From contig NZ_JAERTZ010000036.1 in the NCBI RefSeq assembly GCF_016746085.1, forward strand, positions 1-64,000: DNA of 64,000 bases, written 5' to 3'. Position numbers and translations under genes: made by a program. Positions 11,807 to 21,410 of this stretch are shown in pieces (the stretch's first letter is position 1; the number at the start of each line of letters is the position of its first letter). The notes beneath the pieces were generated by a model that worked only from the letters and a program-made list of their open reading frames with translations, was not told where the DNA came from and made no database searches. The stretch comes from Zobellella iuensis. Lineage in GTDB: Bacteria > Pseudomonadota > Gammaproteobacteria > Enterobacterales > Aeromonadaceae.

Positions 11807-13525
11807 ATGGAGATGTTATCAGGCGCGGAAATGGTAGTGCGAGCGCTGGAAGACCAGGGGATCGAACATATCTTCGGTTACCCCGGAGGCTCAGTACTTG
11901 ATATCTATGACGCCTTATTCGAAAACAGTAAAATTGAACACGTGCTGGTACGCCATGAGCAGGCCGCCGTGCACATGGCCGATGGTTATACCCGCGCCAC
12001 CGGCAAGGTCGGCACCGTGCTGGTCACCTCGGGCCCGGGAGCGACCAACTGCATCACCGGCATTGCGACCGCCTACATGGACTCCATCCCCATGGTCATC
12101 CTGTCCGGCCAGGTGCCGACCAACTACATCGGTGATGATGCCTTCCAGGAAACCGACATGATAGGTATTTCCCGGCCTATCGTGAAACACAGCTTCCTGT
12201 GCAAGAAGGCCACCGACATTCCGTTGGCCATCAAGAAAGCCTACTACATAGCGGCGACCGGCCGGCCCGGCCCGGTGGTGGTCGACCTGCCGAAAGACGT
12301 GCAGAATCCGAGGGAGAAGCATCCTTACGCTTACCCCAGTTCGGTGGACATGCGCTCCTACAACCCGACCGGAGTCGGCCATAAAGGCCAGATCAAGAAG
12401 GCCATGAAGGCACTGGCCGAAGCCAAGCGCCCGGTCATGTATGTCGGCGGTGGAGCCGTCACCGCCGAAGCCAGCGCCCTGGTGGTGCAGCTGGCCGAGC
12501 TGTTCAACCTGCCGGTCACCAATACCCTGATGGGCCTCGGCAGCATGCCCGGTACCCACAAGCAGTTTGTTGGTATGCTCGGCATGCATGGTACTTACGA
12601 AGCCAACAAGACCATGCATAACTCGGATCTGATCCTGGCCATCGGTGCCCGCTTCGACGATCGGGTGACCAACAACGTGGCCAAGTTCTGCCCCCATGCC
12701 ACCATAGTGCATGTGGACGTGGATCCCACTTCCATTTCCAAGACCATTCAGGCCCATATCCCCATCGTCGGCTCGGCCGATACGGTGCTGGCGCAGATGC
12801 TGGATGCCATCCGCGAGCTGGGACTCAAGCCCGACAGCCAGGCCATGAGCGACTGGTGGACGCAGATCGAGCAATGGCGAGCCCGCCAGTGTTTGCGCTA
12901 TGAAAAGAGCGACAAGTACATCAAGCCCCAGCAGGTGATCGAGTCGGTATACCGTATCACCAAGGGCGAGGCCATGGTCAGTTCGGACGTGGGCCAGCAC
13001 CAGATGTTCGCCGCCCTCTACTATCCCTTCGACAAGCCGCGCCAGTGGATCAACTCCGGTGGCCTCGGCACCATGGGCTTCGGCTTGCCGGCGGCCATGG
13101 GCGCCAAGATGGCGCGGCCGGATGCCATCTCCGTCTGCGTGACCGGTGACGGCTCCATCCAGATGAACATTCAGGAACTCTCCACCTGCATGCAGTACAA
13201 CATTCCGGTGAAGATTATTTCCATGAACAACCAGGCCCTCGGCATGGTGAAGCAATGGCAGAAGATGTTCTATGAAGGGCGGCAGAGCCACTCCTACATG
13301 GACTCCCTGCCCGACTTCGTCAAGCTGGCCGAGGCCTATGGCCATGTGGGCATACGGGTGACCGATCCGGCCGAGCTGGATGCGGCGCTGGAGCAATGCT
13401 TCTCCCTCACCGACAAGCTGGTGTTTATGGATATCCAGATCGACCCGGAAGAGCATGTCTACCCCATGCAAATCAAGACCGGCGCCATGGATGAAATGTG
13501 GTTAAGCAAAACGGAGAGAACCTGA
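11807..13525 (+). CDS. ilvI: Acetolactate synthase III, large (catalytic) subunit
   Basis: 572 aa ThDP enzyme that makes acetolactate and acetohydroxybutyrate for valine, leucine and isoleucine. The catalytic Glu51 is in [12 protein letters not shown]. The ThDP/Mg motif [12 protein letters not shown] comes in the C-terminal third, and the C-terminus [12 protein letters not shown] is nearly identical to E. coli IlvI. The ATG at 11807 ([11 protein letters not shown]) is the family start and has TGGAGGG upstream; an in-frame GTG at 11777 is less likely. Confidence 0.96.
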   Translation: MEMLSGAEMVVRALEDQGIEHIFGYPGGSVLDIYDALFENSKIEHVLVRHEQAAVHMADGYTRATGKVGTVLVTSGPGATNCITGIATAYMDSIPMVILSGQVPTNYIGDDAFQETDMIGISRPIVKHSFLCKKATDIPLAIKKAYYIAATGRPGPVVVDLPKDVQNPREKHPYAYPSSVDMRSYNPTGVGHKGQIKKAMKALAEAKRPVMYVGGGAVTAEASALVVQLAELFNLPVTNTLMGLGSMPGTHKQFVGMLGMHGTYEANKTMHNSDLILAIGARFDDRVTNNVAKFCPHATIVHVDVDPTSISKTIQAHIPIVGSADTVLAQMLDAIRELGLKPDSQAMSDWWTQIEQWRARQCLRYEKSDKYIKPQQVIESVYRITKGEAMVSSDVGQHQMFAALYYPFDKPRQWINSGGLGTMGFGLPAAMGAKMARPDAISVCVTGDGSIQMNIQELSTCMQYNIPVKIISMNNQALGMVKQWQKMFYEGRQSHSYMDSLPDFVKLAEAYGHVGIRVTDPAELDAALEQCFSLTDKLVFMDIQIDPEEHVYPMQIKTGAMDEMWLSKTERT

Positions 13526-14019
13526 TGCGGCGTATCATATCCTTGTTGCTGGAGAACGAATCCGGGGCCCTGAGCCGGGTGGTGGGGTTGTTCTCCCAGC
13601 GGGCTTACAATATCGAGACCCTGACGGTGGCGCCCACCGAGGATCCCACCCTGTCACGCATGACCATAGTCACCATGGGTGACGATCGGGTCATCGAGCA
13701 GATCACCAAGCAGCTGAACAAGCTGGTGGATGTGCTCAAGGTGAGCGACCTGACCGACGGCGATCATATCGAGCGGGAAATCGTGCTGGTCAAGGTGCGG
13801 GCCGACGGCGCCAATCGGGACGAAGTCAAGCGTACCGCCGATATCTTCCGCGGCCAGATCGTCGATGTGACGCCTCACCTCTACACGGTGCAACTGGTGG
13901 GCACCAGCGACAAGCTGGACGCCTTTATCCGCAATATGAGCGACACCACCGAAGTGGTGGAAGTGGTGCGTAGCGGCGTTTGCGGCGTGTCCCGCGGTGA
14001 AAAATCGCTGCGGGCCTGA
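13525..14019 (+). CDS. ilvH: Acetolactate synthase III, small (regulatory) subunit
   Basis: 164 aa, the E. coli length. The N-terminal ACT domain ([20 protein letters not shown]) binds valine and gives feedback control of IlvI. A second ALS_ss_C domain follows. The ATG overlaps the ilvI TGA (TGATG), so the two are translationally coupled. A terminator follows. Confidence 0.96.
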   Translation: MRRIISLLLENESGALSRVVGLFSQRAYNIETLTVAPTEDPTLSRMTIVTMGDDRVIEQITKQLNKLVDVLKVSDLTDGDHIEREIVLVKVRADGANRDEVKRTADIFRGQIVDVTPHLYTVQLVGTSDKLDAFIRNMSDTTEVVEVVRSGVCGVSRGEKSLRA

Positions 14020-14032
14020 AGGATAAACAGGG

Positions 14033-14057
14033 AAACCGCCTGCGGGCGGTTTTTTTA
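14033..14057 (+). terminator. ilvIH terminator
   Basis: AACCGCC and GGGCGGTT form a short stem followed by TTTTTTT, 14 bases after the ilvH stop. Confidence 0.88.
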
Positions 14058-14073
14058 TGTCCTTCAAAAAAAG

Positions 14074-14101
14074 TTGACATCTGGCATCATCGGTTGAAAA
14101 T
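14074..14101 (+). promoter_or_regulatory. Possible promoter of yheO-ridA-tusDCB
   Basis: A perfect -35 TTGACA (14074-14079) is followed after 16 bases by GAAAAT (14096-14101). It lies between the ilvH terminator and yheO. The -10 is weak, so this is tentative. Confidence 0.45.
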
Positions 14102-14131
14102 CGGAGCGAGACATCCGGTAGGGAGCCAGAC

Positions 14132-14851
14132 ATGCCAGCGGAAACCGGGACAGCGCGTTCCCTCAAAAAAAGTGCCACCAAACGAGTATTCAGCCAGCAG
14201 GATCGAGAATTGTTGGCCGGTTATGCGGGCATGGTGGATGGGCTGGCCGATATGTTTGGCAAGCACTGTGAGGTGGTGTTGCACTCGCTGGAAGATTTGG
14301 AGTGCTCGGTGGTCAAGATTGCCAACGGTTTCAATACCGGCCGCACCCAGGGCGCGCCTATCACCGATCTGGCACTGCGGCTGCTGCCTGAACTGGAGCT
14401 GCAGGGACTGAGCCACAGCCCGGCGTATTTTACCCAAAGCCGGCAAGGTTCGCCGATGAAATCCTCGACGCTGGCACTGCGTAACCTGCAGGGAGATATC
14501 ATCGGCCTGCTGTGCATCAACCTGCACCTGGGGGCGCCCTTTCATGAATTTATGGCCGATTTCTTGCCCAAGGTGACCGAGTTGACGGAAATCTCGCCGG
14601 AGAATTTCAGCAACAACGTGGAAGAGCTGGTAACCCTGACGGTGGAACGGACCATAGAGGAAATCAATGCCGATCCGGAGGTGGCCAACAACGCCAAGAA
14701 CAAGCAGATCGTCACCACGCTTTATGAGAAAGGCATTTTCGACATCAAGGACGCCATCGCCATGGTGTCGGATAAACTGAATATATCCAAACACACCGTC
14801 TATCTTTATATACGGCAAAAAAAACGCGATGACGAAGAGCCCATCGCCTAA
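14132..14851 (+). CDS. yheO: YheO-like PAS/HTH transcriptional regulator
   Basis: 239 aa. The N-terminal two thirds match the YheO-like PAS domain (AGMVDGLADMFGKHCEVVLH; NGFNTGRTQGAPITDLAL). The C-terminus carries the helix-turn-helix of this family (KGIFDIKDAIAMVSDKLNIS then KHTVYLYIR). In E. coli yheO also precedes tusDCB; its function is unknown there, while a Pseudomonas relative, DauR, regulates D-arginine use. TAGGGAG supports the ATG. Confidence 0.9.
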   Translation: MPAETGTARSLKKSATKRVFSQQDRELLAGYAGMVDGLADMFGKHCEVVLHSLEDLECSVVKIANGFNTGRTQGAPITDLALRLLPELELQGLSHSPAYFTQSRQGSPMKSSTLALRNLQGDIIGLLCINLHLGAPFHEFMADFLPKVTELTEISPENFSNNVEELVTLTVERTIEEINADPEVANNAKNKQIVTTLYEKGIFDIKDAIAMVSDKLNISKHTVYLYIRQKKRDDEEPIA

Positions 14852-14863
14852 CCAGGAGTACCC

Positions 14864-15247
14864 ATGACTAAAACCGTAATCGCCACCGACAAAGCCCCTG
14901 CCGCCATCGGCCCCTATGTTCAGGCCACCCGTATCGGCAACATGGTCTACACTTCCGGCCAGATCCCGCTCGACCCGGTGACCATGGATATCGTCGAGGG
15001 CGGTATCGAAGCCCAGACCAAGCAGGTGATGGATAACCTGATGGCCGTGCTGGCCGAAGCCGGGGCCGATGCGTCCAGCGTGCTGAAGACCACCTGCTTC
15101 CTGTCCGACATGAACAACTTCCTGGCTTTCAACGAAGTCTACGCCAGCTACTTCGTGGCCGGTGCCCCGGCCCGCTCCTGCGTGGAAGTGGCCCGTCTTC
15201 CCAAGGATGTACTGGTCGAAGTCGAGGCTGTCGCCTACGTCGAATAA
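14864..15247 (+). CDS. ridA: RidA family enamine/imine deaminase
   Basis: 127 aa YjgF/YER057c/UK114 protein. The conserved ARSCVEVARLPKDVLVEVEA block holds the active-site Arg that binds the substrate carboxylate. RidA hydrolyses reactive 2-aminoacrylate and related imines made by PLP enzymes such as threonine dehydratase. AACCAGGAG precedes the ATG. It begins 12 bases after yheO. In E. coli there is no ridA between yheO and tusD. Confidence 0.93.
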   Translation: MTKTVIATDKAPAAIGPYVQATRIGNMVYTSGQIPLDPVTMDIVEGGIEAQTKQVMDNLMAVLAEAGADASSVLKTTCFLSDMNNFLAFNEVYASYFVAGAPARSCVEVARLPKDVLVEVEAVAYVE

Positions 15248-15294
15248 GTCTTGTCCGGGGCGGTCCGCGATCGCCCCGTCTTTCGGATGCACAG

Positions 15295-15696
15295 ATGAAC
15301 CTTACCCCTCTCCATTTTGCCCTGCTGGTCACCGGGCCCTGCTACGGTACCCAGTCCGCCGCCGACGCCTATCGTTTCGCCCGGGCCCTGCTGCGGCAGG
15401 GGCATGTTATCGACAGCATTTTCTTCTATCAGGACGGGGTGCATAACGGCAATCTGCTGGTGCAGCCGGCGGGGGATGAAGTCGACCTGCACCGGGCCTG
15501 GATCGAACTGGCCGAGGAGCAGGGGCTGGCGCTGGATCTCTGCGTGGCGGCGGCATTGCGGCGCGGGCTCAGTGACGAGACCTCTTCGCTCCAGGCCGGC
15601 TTGGCACAGTGGAATGTGGCGGCGCCTTTCCGCCTCAGCGGGCTGGGGGCGCTGGCTCAGGCTTCCTTAAGCGCCGACCGGGTGGTGCAATTTTGA
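15295..15696 (+). CDS. tusD: tRNA 2-thiouridine synthesis sulfurtransferase TusD
   Basis: 133 aa DsrE-family protein. The sulfur-carrying Cys is in DLCVAAALRRG (Cys83), and the C-terminus SGLGALAQASLSADRVVQF is typical of TusD. In the TusBCD complex it takes persulfide sulfur from TusA and passes it to TusE and MnmA for s2U34 of Lys, Glu and Gln tRNAs. Its stop overlaps the tusC start. Confidence 0.95.
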   Translation: MNLTPLHFALLVTGPCYGTQSAADAYRFARALLRQGHVIDSIFFYQDGVHNGNLLVQPAGDEVDLHRAWIELAEEQGLALDLCVAAALRRGLSDETSSLQAGLAQWNVAAPFRLSGLGALAQASLSADRVVQF

Positions 15697-16052
15697 TGAA
15701 CACTCTTGCTTTTGTGTTTCGTACCCCGCCTCACGGCTCGGCCTCTGGCCGGGAGGGGCTGGATGCGGTGCTGGCTACCTCGGCCCTGAGTGAAGACATC
15801 GCCGTGTTTTTTATCGGTGACGGCGTCTACCAGCTGCAGAACGGGCAGGATCCCGCTGTGGTACTGGGACGTCATTACGCGCCGACTTTCGGTCTGCTCG
15901 AACTTTATGATATCGAGGCGGTATACGTCTGTGCCGAGTCGCTGGCGGAACGCGGGTTGAGCGACGCGGCTCTAACCATCGAGGCGACGGTGTTGTCATT
16001 GCCCGAGTTGCAGCAGCGACTTGCCGATTACACTGTGCGCCTGAGCTTTTGA
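15696..16052 (+). CDS. tusC: TusBCD complex subunit TusC
   Basis: 118 aa DsrF-like protein starting MNTLAFVFRTPPHGSASGRE, followed by GLDAVLATSALSEDIAVFFI, the usual TusC pattern. The open frame extends upstream into tusD, but the ATG at 15696 overlaps the tusD TGA (TGATG) and gives the family length. It is a structural part of the TusBCD hexamer. Confidence 0.94.
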   Translation: MNTLAFVFRTPPHGSASGREGLDAVLATSALSEDIAVFFIGDGVYQLQNGQDPAVVLGRHYAPTFGLLELYDIEAVYVCAESLAERGLSDAALTIEATVLSLPELQQRLADYTVRLSF

Positions 16053-16059
16053 GGTGAGC

Positions 16060-16344
16060 ATGCTGCATACGGTAAAGCATTCCCCTTTCAGCCACCGGGA
16101 TTTAACCCAGGCCCTGTTCTATATGCAGGAGGGCGATCGGTTATTGCTATGGCAGGATGCGGTCATCGCCGCAGCGGTGCCGGCCTGGCGGGCTCCGTTA
16201 CAGGCGTTGTCCGATAGCGGTTGCCTGTATGTGCTGCAGGAGGATCTGCAGGCAAGAGGGCTGAGCTCGGTGCTGGGCGAGTCGATCACCATGGATGAAC
16301 TGGTGGGACTGGTGGCGGAGTGGGGTAGCCCCCAGGCCTGGTGA
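16060..16344 (+). CDS. tusB: TusBCD complex subunit TusB
   Basis: 94 aa DsrH-like protein; E. coli TusB has 95. It starts MLHTVKHSPFSHRDL and has the conserved EGDRLLLWQDAV and LQEDLQARGL. The ATG at 16060 with GAGGTGAG upstream is preferred over an in-frame GTG at 16054, because the family begins MLHT. Confidence 0.94.
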   Translation: MLHTVKHSPFSHRDLTQALFYMQEGDRLLLWQDAVIAAAVPAWRAPLQALSDSGCLYVLQEDLQARGLSSVLGESITMDELVGLVAEWGSPQAW

Positions 16345-16384
16345 GGCCGCCGGCAGAAATCATCCGGCAAGAATTGTATAAATC

Positions 16385-16413
16385 TTGACTCACAATCGAG
16401 GCGGACATAGAAT
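16385..16413 (+). promoter_or_regulatory. str operon promoter
   Basis: TTGACT (16385-16390), a 17-base spacer and TAGAAT (16408-16413) form a strong sigma-70 promoter about 65 bases upstream of rpsL. The leader contains a small hairpin TCCCC/GGGGA at about 16419-16434. Confidence 0.8.
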
Positions 16414-16478
16414 TTTGCGTCCCCACTTTCGGGGATAGATTTTTCACAACTGTAGAACGACATTTTCAGGAGCTGTTA

Positions 16479-16853
16479 ATGGCAACAATTAACCAGCTGG
16501 TACGCAAGCCTCGCCAACAGAACGTAGCCAAAAGCAACGTTCCGGCGCTGGAAGCTTGCCCGCAAAAACGCGGTGTATGTACCCGCGTATACACCACCAC
16601 CCCGAAGAAGCCGAACTCCGCACTGCGTAAGGTGTGCCGGGTCCGTCTGACCAATGGTTTCGAGGTCAACTCCTACATCGGTGGTGAAGGTCACAACCTG
16701 CAAGAGCACTCCGTGGTGCTGATCCGCGGTGGCCGTGTTAAAGATTTGCCTGGTGTGCGTTATCACACCGTGCGTGGCGCACTGGACACCTCTGGTGTTT
16801 CCGCCCGTCGCCAAGGCCGTTCCAAGTACGGCGCCAAGAAGCCCAAGGCTTAA
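16479..16853 (+). CDS. rpsL: 30S ribosomal protein S12
   Basis: 124 aa, a near-universal sequence with [19 protein letters not shown] and [11 protein letters not shown]. Lys43 and Lys88, the usual positions of streptomycin-resistance substitutions, are both wild type. It is the first gene of the str operon rpsL-rpsG-fusA-tuf. CAGGAG lies upstream of the ATG. Confidence 0.99.
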   Translation: MATINQLVRKPRQQNVAKSNVPALEACPQKRGVCTRVYTTTPKKPNSALRKVCRVRLTNGFEVNSYIGGEGHNLQEHSVVLIRGGRVKDLPGVRYHTVRGALDTSGVSARRQGRSKYGAKKPKA

Positions 16854-16934
16854 TGGTTCTCCGTTAAGTAAGGCCAAACATTTTATTTTTTAACCTGTGT
16901 TTTGGGTTATCCCTGAAGTTACGGAGAGTTTGCA

Positions 16935-17405
16935 ATGCCAAGACGTCGCGTAATCGGCCAGCGTAAAATCCTGCCGGATCCCAAGTTCGGATCCGAACTG
17001 CTGGCAAAATTCGTAAACGTAGTAATGGTAGACGGTAAAAAATCTACCTCTGAAAAGATTGTTTACGGTGCTTTGGACATCGTTGCTGGCAAAACCAGCA
17101 AAGAGCATCTGGCTCTGTTCGAAGAGGCCCTGGACAATGTTCGTCCTACTGTTGAAGTTAAATCCCGCCGGGTGGGTGGTTCTACCTACCAGGTGCCGGT
17201 TGAAGTACGCCCCGTGCGTCGTAATGCCCTGGCCATGCGCTGGTTGGTAGACGCCGCCCGTAAGCGTGGTGAAAAATCTATGGCCCAGCGTCTGGCCGGC
17301 GAGTTGCTGGATGCCGCTGAAAACAAAGGCTCTGCGGTCAAGAAGCGTGAAGACGTGCACCGTATGGCTGAAGCAAACAAAGCGTTCGCACACTATCGCT
17401 GGTAA
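16935..17405 (+). CDS. rpsG: 30S ribosomal protein S7
   Basis: 156 aa, beginning [20 protein letters not shown]. It binds the 3' major domain of 16S rRNA. In E. coli S7 also represses its own operon by binding the rpsL-rpsG intercistronic RNA. The 81-base spacer here (16854-16934) contains AACC and GGTT segments that could fold in a similar way, but this was not modelled. Confidence 0.99.
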   Translation: MPRRRVIGQRKILPDPKFGSELLAKFVNVVMVDGKKSTSEKIVYGALDIVAGKTSKEHLALFEEALDNVRPTVEVKSRRVGGSTYQVPVEVRPVRRNALAMRWLVDAARKRGEKSMAQRLAGELLDAAENKGSAVKKREDVHRMAEANKAFAHYRW

Positions 17406-17481
17406 TCGGGTGGGCGCGGTTAAGGCCGCGCCCCTTCGATTGCTGACTAAGGACAGCTGACCTTAGCAAGAGGATACTATT

Positions 17482-19581
17482 GTGGCTCGTACAACCCCAA
17501 TTGAGCGCTATCGTAACATCGGTATCAGTGCTCACATCGACGCAGGTAAAACTACTACTACCGAGCGTGTTCTGTTCTATACCGGTGTCAGCCATAAGAT
17601 CGGTGAAGTTCATGATGGCGCCGCCACCATGGACTGGATGGAGCAGGAGCAAGAGCGTGGTATTACCATTACCTCCGCTGCTACCACCTGTTTCTGGGAC
17701 GGTATGGCGCACCAGTTTCCCCAGCATCGTATCAACATCATCGACACCCCTGGACACGTGGACTTCACCATCGAAGTTGAGCGTTCCATGCGGGTACTCG
17801 ACGGTGCCGTCATGGTTTACTGTGCGGTGGGTGGTGTTCAGCCTCAGTCCGAAACCGTATGGCGCCAGGCCAACAAGTACAAGGTGCCGCGGATTGCGTT
17901 CGTCAACAAGATGGACCGTACCGGTGCCAATTTCCTGCGTGTTGTTGAACAGATCAAGAGCCGCCTGAAAGGGGTGGCCGTGCCTGTTCAGCTGCCGATC
18001 GGTTCTGAAGAAAACTTCAAAGGCGTTATTGACCTCATCAAGATGAAGGCCATTAACTGGAGTGAAGAAGACAACGGTACCACCTTTGTCTATGAAGACA
18101 TTCCCGCCGAGTTGCAGGAGCTGGCCGAAGAGTGGCGCCAGAATCTGGTGGAAGCCGCTGCCGAAGCCAACGAAGAGCTGATGGACAAGTACCTGGAAGA
18201 GGGCGAGCTGACGGAAGAAGACATCAAGTCAGCCCTGCGCCAACGGGTACTGAACAACGACGTCATCCTGGTGACCTGTGGCTCAGCGTTCAAGAACAAG
18301 GGTGTACAGGCCATGCTGGACGTGGTGGTTGAATATCTGCCTTCACCGGTAGAAGTTCATGCCATCGCCGGCGTGAAAGAAGACGGCGAGACCCCGGATA
18401 CCCGTCCGGCCGACGATGCTGCGCCTTTCTCCGCACTGGCGTTCAAGATCGCGACCGACCCCTTCGTGGGCAACCTGACCTTCTTCCGCGTGTACTCCGG
18501 TGTGATCAACTCCGGCGACTCCGTGCTGAACTCCGTCAAGGGCAAGCGCGAGCGTTTTGGTCGTATCGTACAGATGCATGCCAACAAGCGCGAAGAGATC
18601 AAGGAAGTGCGTGCCGGTGACATCGCCGCCGCCATCGGCCTGAAAGACGTGACCACCGGTGACACCCTGTGTGCCCAGGACGCGCCTATCATCCTCGAGC
18701 GGATGGAGTTTCCCGAGCCGGTTATCTCCGTTGCCGTGGAGCCGAGAACCAAGGCCGACCAGGAGAAAATGGGCATGGCCCTGGGTCGCCTGGCGCAGGA
18801 AGATCCTTCTTTCCGCGTATGGACCGACGAAGAATCCGGCCAGACCATCATCGCCGGTATGGGTGAGCTGCACCTGGACATCATCGTCGACCGCATGCGC
18901 CGCGAGTTCAAGGTGGAAGCCAACGTGGGCAAGCCCCAGGTAGCCTACCGTGAAACCATTCGTGGCTCCGTGGAGCAGGAAGGCAAGTTCGTGCGTCAGT
19001 CCGGTGGTCGTGGTCAGTTCGGTCACGTCTGGATCAAGATCGAGCCGCAAGAAGCCGGTACCGGCTACAAGTTCGAGAACGCCGTGGTCGGTGGTGTGAT
19101 TCCGAAGGAATACATCCCCGCCGTCGACAAGGGCATTCAAGAGCAGATGAAGCAGGGTGTTCTGGCCGGTTATCCGATTGAAGACATCAAGATCACGCTG
19201 TACGACGGTTCTTACCACGATGTTGACTCTTCTGAAATGGCCTTTAAGATCGCCGGCTCCATGGCGTTCAAAGCCGGTTTCATGAAGTGTAACCCGGCGC
19301 TGCTTGAGCCGATGATGAAGGTTGAAGTAGAAACGCCGGAAGAGTACATGGGTGATGTGATCGGTGACGTTAACCGTCGTCGTGGTATCATCGAAGGCAT
19401 GGAAGACGGTCCTACCGGCAAGATTATCAATGCCCTGGTACCGTTGTCCGAAATGTTCGGCTACGCCACCGATCTGCGTTCCCAGACTCAGGGGCGTGCT
19501 TCTTACTCCATGGAGTTTGCCAAGTACGCCGATGTGCCTGCGAACATGGCAGAAGCGGTTATCGCTTCTCGTAAAGGTTAA
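17482..19581 (+). CDS. fusA: Elongation factor G
   Basis: 699 aa GTPase for ribosomal translocation. G1 is AHIDAGKT (17-24), G3 is DTPGHVDF and G4 is NKMD, followed by domains II-V. It starts at GTG with AAGAGG upstream. It is the third gene of the str operon. Confidence 0.99.
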   Translation: MARTTPIERYRNIGISAHIDAGKTTTTERVLFYTGVSHKIGEVHDGAATMDWMEQEQERGITITSAATTCFWDGMAHQFPQHRINIIDTPGHVDFTIEVERSMRVLDGAVMVYCAVGGVQPQSETVWRQANKYKVPRIAFVNKMDRTGANFLRVVEQIKSRLKGVAVPVQLPIGSEENFKGVIDLIKMKAINWSEEDNGTTFVYEDIPAELQELAEEWRQNLVEAAAEANEELMDKYLEEGELTEEDIKSALRQRVLNNDVILVTCGSAFKNKGVQAMLDVVVEYLPSPVEVHAIAGVKEDGETPDTRPADDAAPFSALAFKIATDPFVGNLTFFRVYSGVINSGDSVLNSVKGKRERFGRIVQMHANKREEIKEVRAGDIAAAIGLKDVTTGDTLCAQDAPIILERMEFPEPVISVAVEPRTKADQEKMGMALGRLAQEDPSFRVWTDEESGQTIIAGMGELHLDIIVDRMRREFKVEANVGKPQVAYRETIRGSVEQEGKFVRQSGGRGQFGHVWIKIEPQEAGTGYKFENAVVGGVIPKEYIPAVDKGIQEQMKQGVLAGYPIEDIKITLYDGSYHDVDSSEMAFKIAGSMAFKAGFMKCNPALLEPMMKVEVETPEEYMGDVIGDVNRRRGIIEGMEDGPTGKIINALVPLSEMFGYATDLRSQTQGRASYSMEFAKYADVPANMAEAVIASRKG

Positions 19582-19600
19582 TTAATTTTCGTTTTAACTC

Positions 19601-19621
19601 CCCACCCGTGTTGCGGGTGGG
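19601..19621 (+). other. Hairpin in fusA-tuf spacer
   Basis: CCCACCCG and CGGGTGGG form a perfect 8-bp stem with a five-base loop, 19 bases after the fusA stop. No T-run follows, so it is more likely an RNA-processing or stability element than a terminator. Confidence 0.55.
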
Positions 19622-19644
19622 ATCAAACTAGGAAGGACTAGGTC

Positions 19645-20829
19645 GTGTCTAAAGAAAAATTTGAACGTAAAAAACCGCACGTAAACGTCGGTACCATCGG
19701 CCACGTTGACCACGGTAAAACCACCCTGACCGCTGCCATCACCAACGTGCTGGCCAAGAAATTCGGCGGTTCTGCCCGCGCGTTCGATCAGATCGACAAC
19801 GCTCCGGAAGAAAAAGCCCGCGGTATCACCATCGCCGCCTCTCACGTTGAGTACGACACCGAAATCCGTCACTACGCTCACGTTGACTGCCCTGGCCACG
19901 CCGACTATGTGAAAAACATGATCACCGGTGCCGCCCAGATGGATGGTGCCATCCTGGTTGTTGCCGCCACCGACGGCCCCATGCCGCAAACCCGTGAGCA
20001 CATCCTGCTGGCCCGCCAGGTAGGCGTACCTTACATCGTTGTGTTCATGAACAAGTGCGACATGGTTGACGATGAAGAGCTGCTCGAGCTGGTCGAAATG
20101 GAAGTGCGCGAGCTGCTGTCCGAGTACGACTTCCCGGGCGACGACATTCCGGTTATTCAGGGTTCTGCCCTGAAAGGCCTGGAAGGCGATGCTCAGTGGG
20201 AAGAGAAAATCCTGGAACTGGCCAACGCTCTGGATACCTACATCCCCGAGCCCGAGCGTGCCATCGACGGTGCCTTCCTGATGCCGATCGAAGACGTGTT
20301 CTCCATCCAGGGTCGTGGTACCGTGGTCACCGGCCGTGTTGAGCGCGGTATCGTGAAAGTGGGTGAAGAAGTGGAAATCGTGGGTATCAAGACCACCACC
20401 AAGACCACTTGTACCGGCGTTGAAATGTTCCGCAAACTGCTGGACGAAGGCCGTGCCGGTGAGAACGTGGGCGTTCTGCTGCGTGGCACCAAGCGTGAAG
20501 ACGTTGAGCGTGGTCAGGTGCTGGCCAAGCCCGGCTCCATCAAGCCGCACACCGACTTCGAATCCGAAGTATACGTGCTGTCCAAGGAAGAAGGCGGTCG
20601 TCACACCCCGTTCTTCAAAGGCTACCGTCCCCAGTTCTACTTCCGTACTACTGACGTGACCGGTACCATCGAACTGCCGGAAGGCGTTGAAATGGTTATG
20701 CCTGGCGACAACATCAAGATGGTAGTCAGCCTGATTGCTCCCATCGCGATGGAAGAAGGCCTGCGCTTCGCCATCCGTGAAGGCGGCCGCACCGTTGGTG
20801 CCGGCGTGGTAGCCAAGATCGTCAAGTAA
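19645..20829 (+). CDS. tuf: Elongation factor Tu
   Basis: 394 aa. GTPase motifs GHVDHGKT (19-26), DCPGHADY and NKCD are intact, as is the C-terminal RTVGAGVV. It delivers aminoacyl-tRNA to the ribosome. GTG start with AGGAAGGA upstream. It is the last gene of the str operon and is followed by a strong terminator. A second tuf copy elsewhere is common in the group. Confidence 0.99.
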   Translation: MSKEKFERKKPHVNVGTIGHVDHGKTTLTAAITNVLAKKFGGSARAFDQIDNAPEEKARGITIAASHVEYDTEIRHYAHVDCPGHADYVKNMITGAAQMDGAILVVAATDGPMPQTREHILLARQVGVPYIVVFMNKCDMVDDEELLELVEMEVRELLSEYDFPGDDIPVIQGSALKGLEGDAQWEEKILELANALDTYIPEPERAIDGAFLMPIEDVFSIQGRGTVVTGRVERGIVKVGEEVEIVGIKTTTKTTCTGVEMFRKLLDEGRAGENVGVLLRGTKREDVERGQVLAKPGSIKPHTDFESEVYVLSKEEGGRHTPFFKGYRPQFYFRTTDVTGTIELPEGVEMVMPGDNIKMVVSLIAPIAMEEGLRFAIREGGRTVGAGVVAKIVK

Positions 20830-20846
20830 TTGATCTGATCCGCGCT

Positions 20847-20873
20847 AAAAAGGAGGCTTCGGCCTCCTTTTTG
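20847..20873 (+). terminator. str operon terminator
   Basis: AAAAAGGAGGC and GCCTCCTTTTT pair around a TTCG tetraloop, 17 bases after the tuf stop. The A-tract/T-tract symmetry would also allow termination from the other side. Confidence 0.95.
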
Positions 20874-20900
20874 CGTTTTAGGGCTTGCATGAAAATAAAT

Positions 20901-20918
20901 AATTAGAATATTCTAATT
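20901..20918. promoter_or_regulatory. 18-bp perfect palindrome, probable ArsR-type operator
   Basis: AATTAGAATATTCTAATT is a perfect palindrome about 65 bases upstream of the DUF442/SulP pair. From memory it resembles the AT-rich box bound by sulfide-responsive ArsR-family repressors of the BigR/SqrR type, which control similar phosphatase-like sulfur genes. No arsR gene is visible nearby, so the regulator would act from elsewhere. The match is inferred. Confidence 0.6.
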
Positions 20919-20981
20919 TAATGTTATCCCTCGACTTCGGCTATCTTTCAACGCCATTGACATTTTATAGCGAGGATCAAT

Positions 20982-21407
20982 ATGGACATCAGGCAGGTTA
21001 ACCCCTCCTTCGCCGTTGCGGATCAGCTGACCGAGGCCGATCTGCCCCTGCTGAAGGCCCAGGGATTCGGAACCCTGATCTGCAACAGGCCCGACGGCGA
21101 AGTGGACGGGCAACCCGGGGCCGAAACGCTGGCGGCCAGGGCGCGGGAGCAGGGGTTCGACTGGCACTGGATTCCCATCAGCTCCGGCAACTTCACCCCG
21201 GAGGCCGTCATGGCCTTCGACCTGGCCATGGCTGCGACCGAGCAGCCGGTGTTGGCCTTCTGCCGCAGCGGTACCCGCTCCATCACCCTCTGGGCCCTGG
21301 CTCAGTCCACCCGGCAGACATCGGCAGAGCTGGTCGCCGCCGCCGCCCGGGCCGGTTACGACCTGTCACCTATGGCCCCCTTGTTCGACGCCCGCTTCAA
21401 GGGCTGA
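20982..21407 (+). CDS. DUF442/TIGR01244-type sulfur transferase-like protein
   Basis: 141 aa, a phosphatase-like fold with a P-loop Cys at FCRSGTRS (Cys94) and the N-terminal pattern ADLPLLKAQGFGTLICNRPD. This family is found alone or as the N-terminal part of BLH-type persulfide dioxygenase fusions and is associated with sulfide detoxification; its exact reaction is unsettled. It is followed three bases later by a SulP transporter, forming a two-gene operon behind an 18-bp palindrome. Confidence 0.82.
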   Translation: MDIRQVNPSFAVADQLTEADLPLLKAQGFGTLICNRPDGEVDGQPGAETLAARAREQGFDWHWIPISSGNFTPEAVMAFDLAMAATEQPVLAFCRSGTRSITLWALAQSTRQTSAELVAAAARAGYDLSPMAPLFDARFKG

Positions 21408-21410
21408 GTC

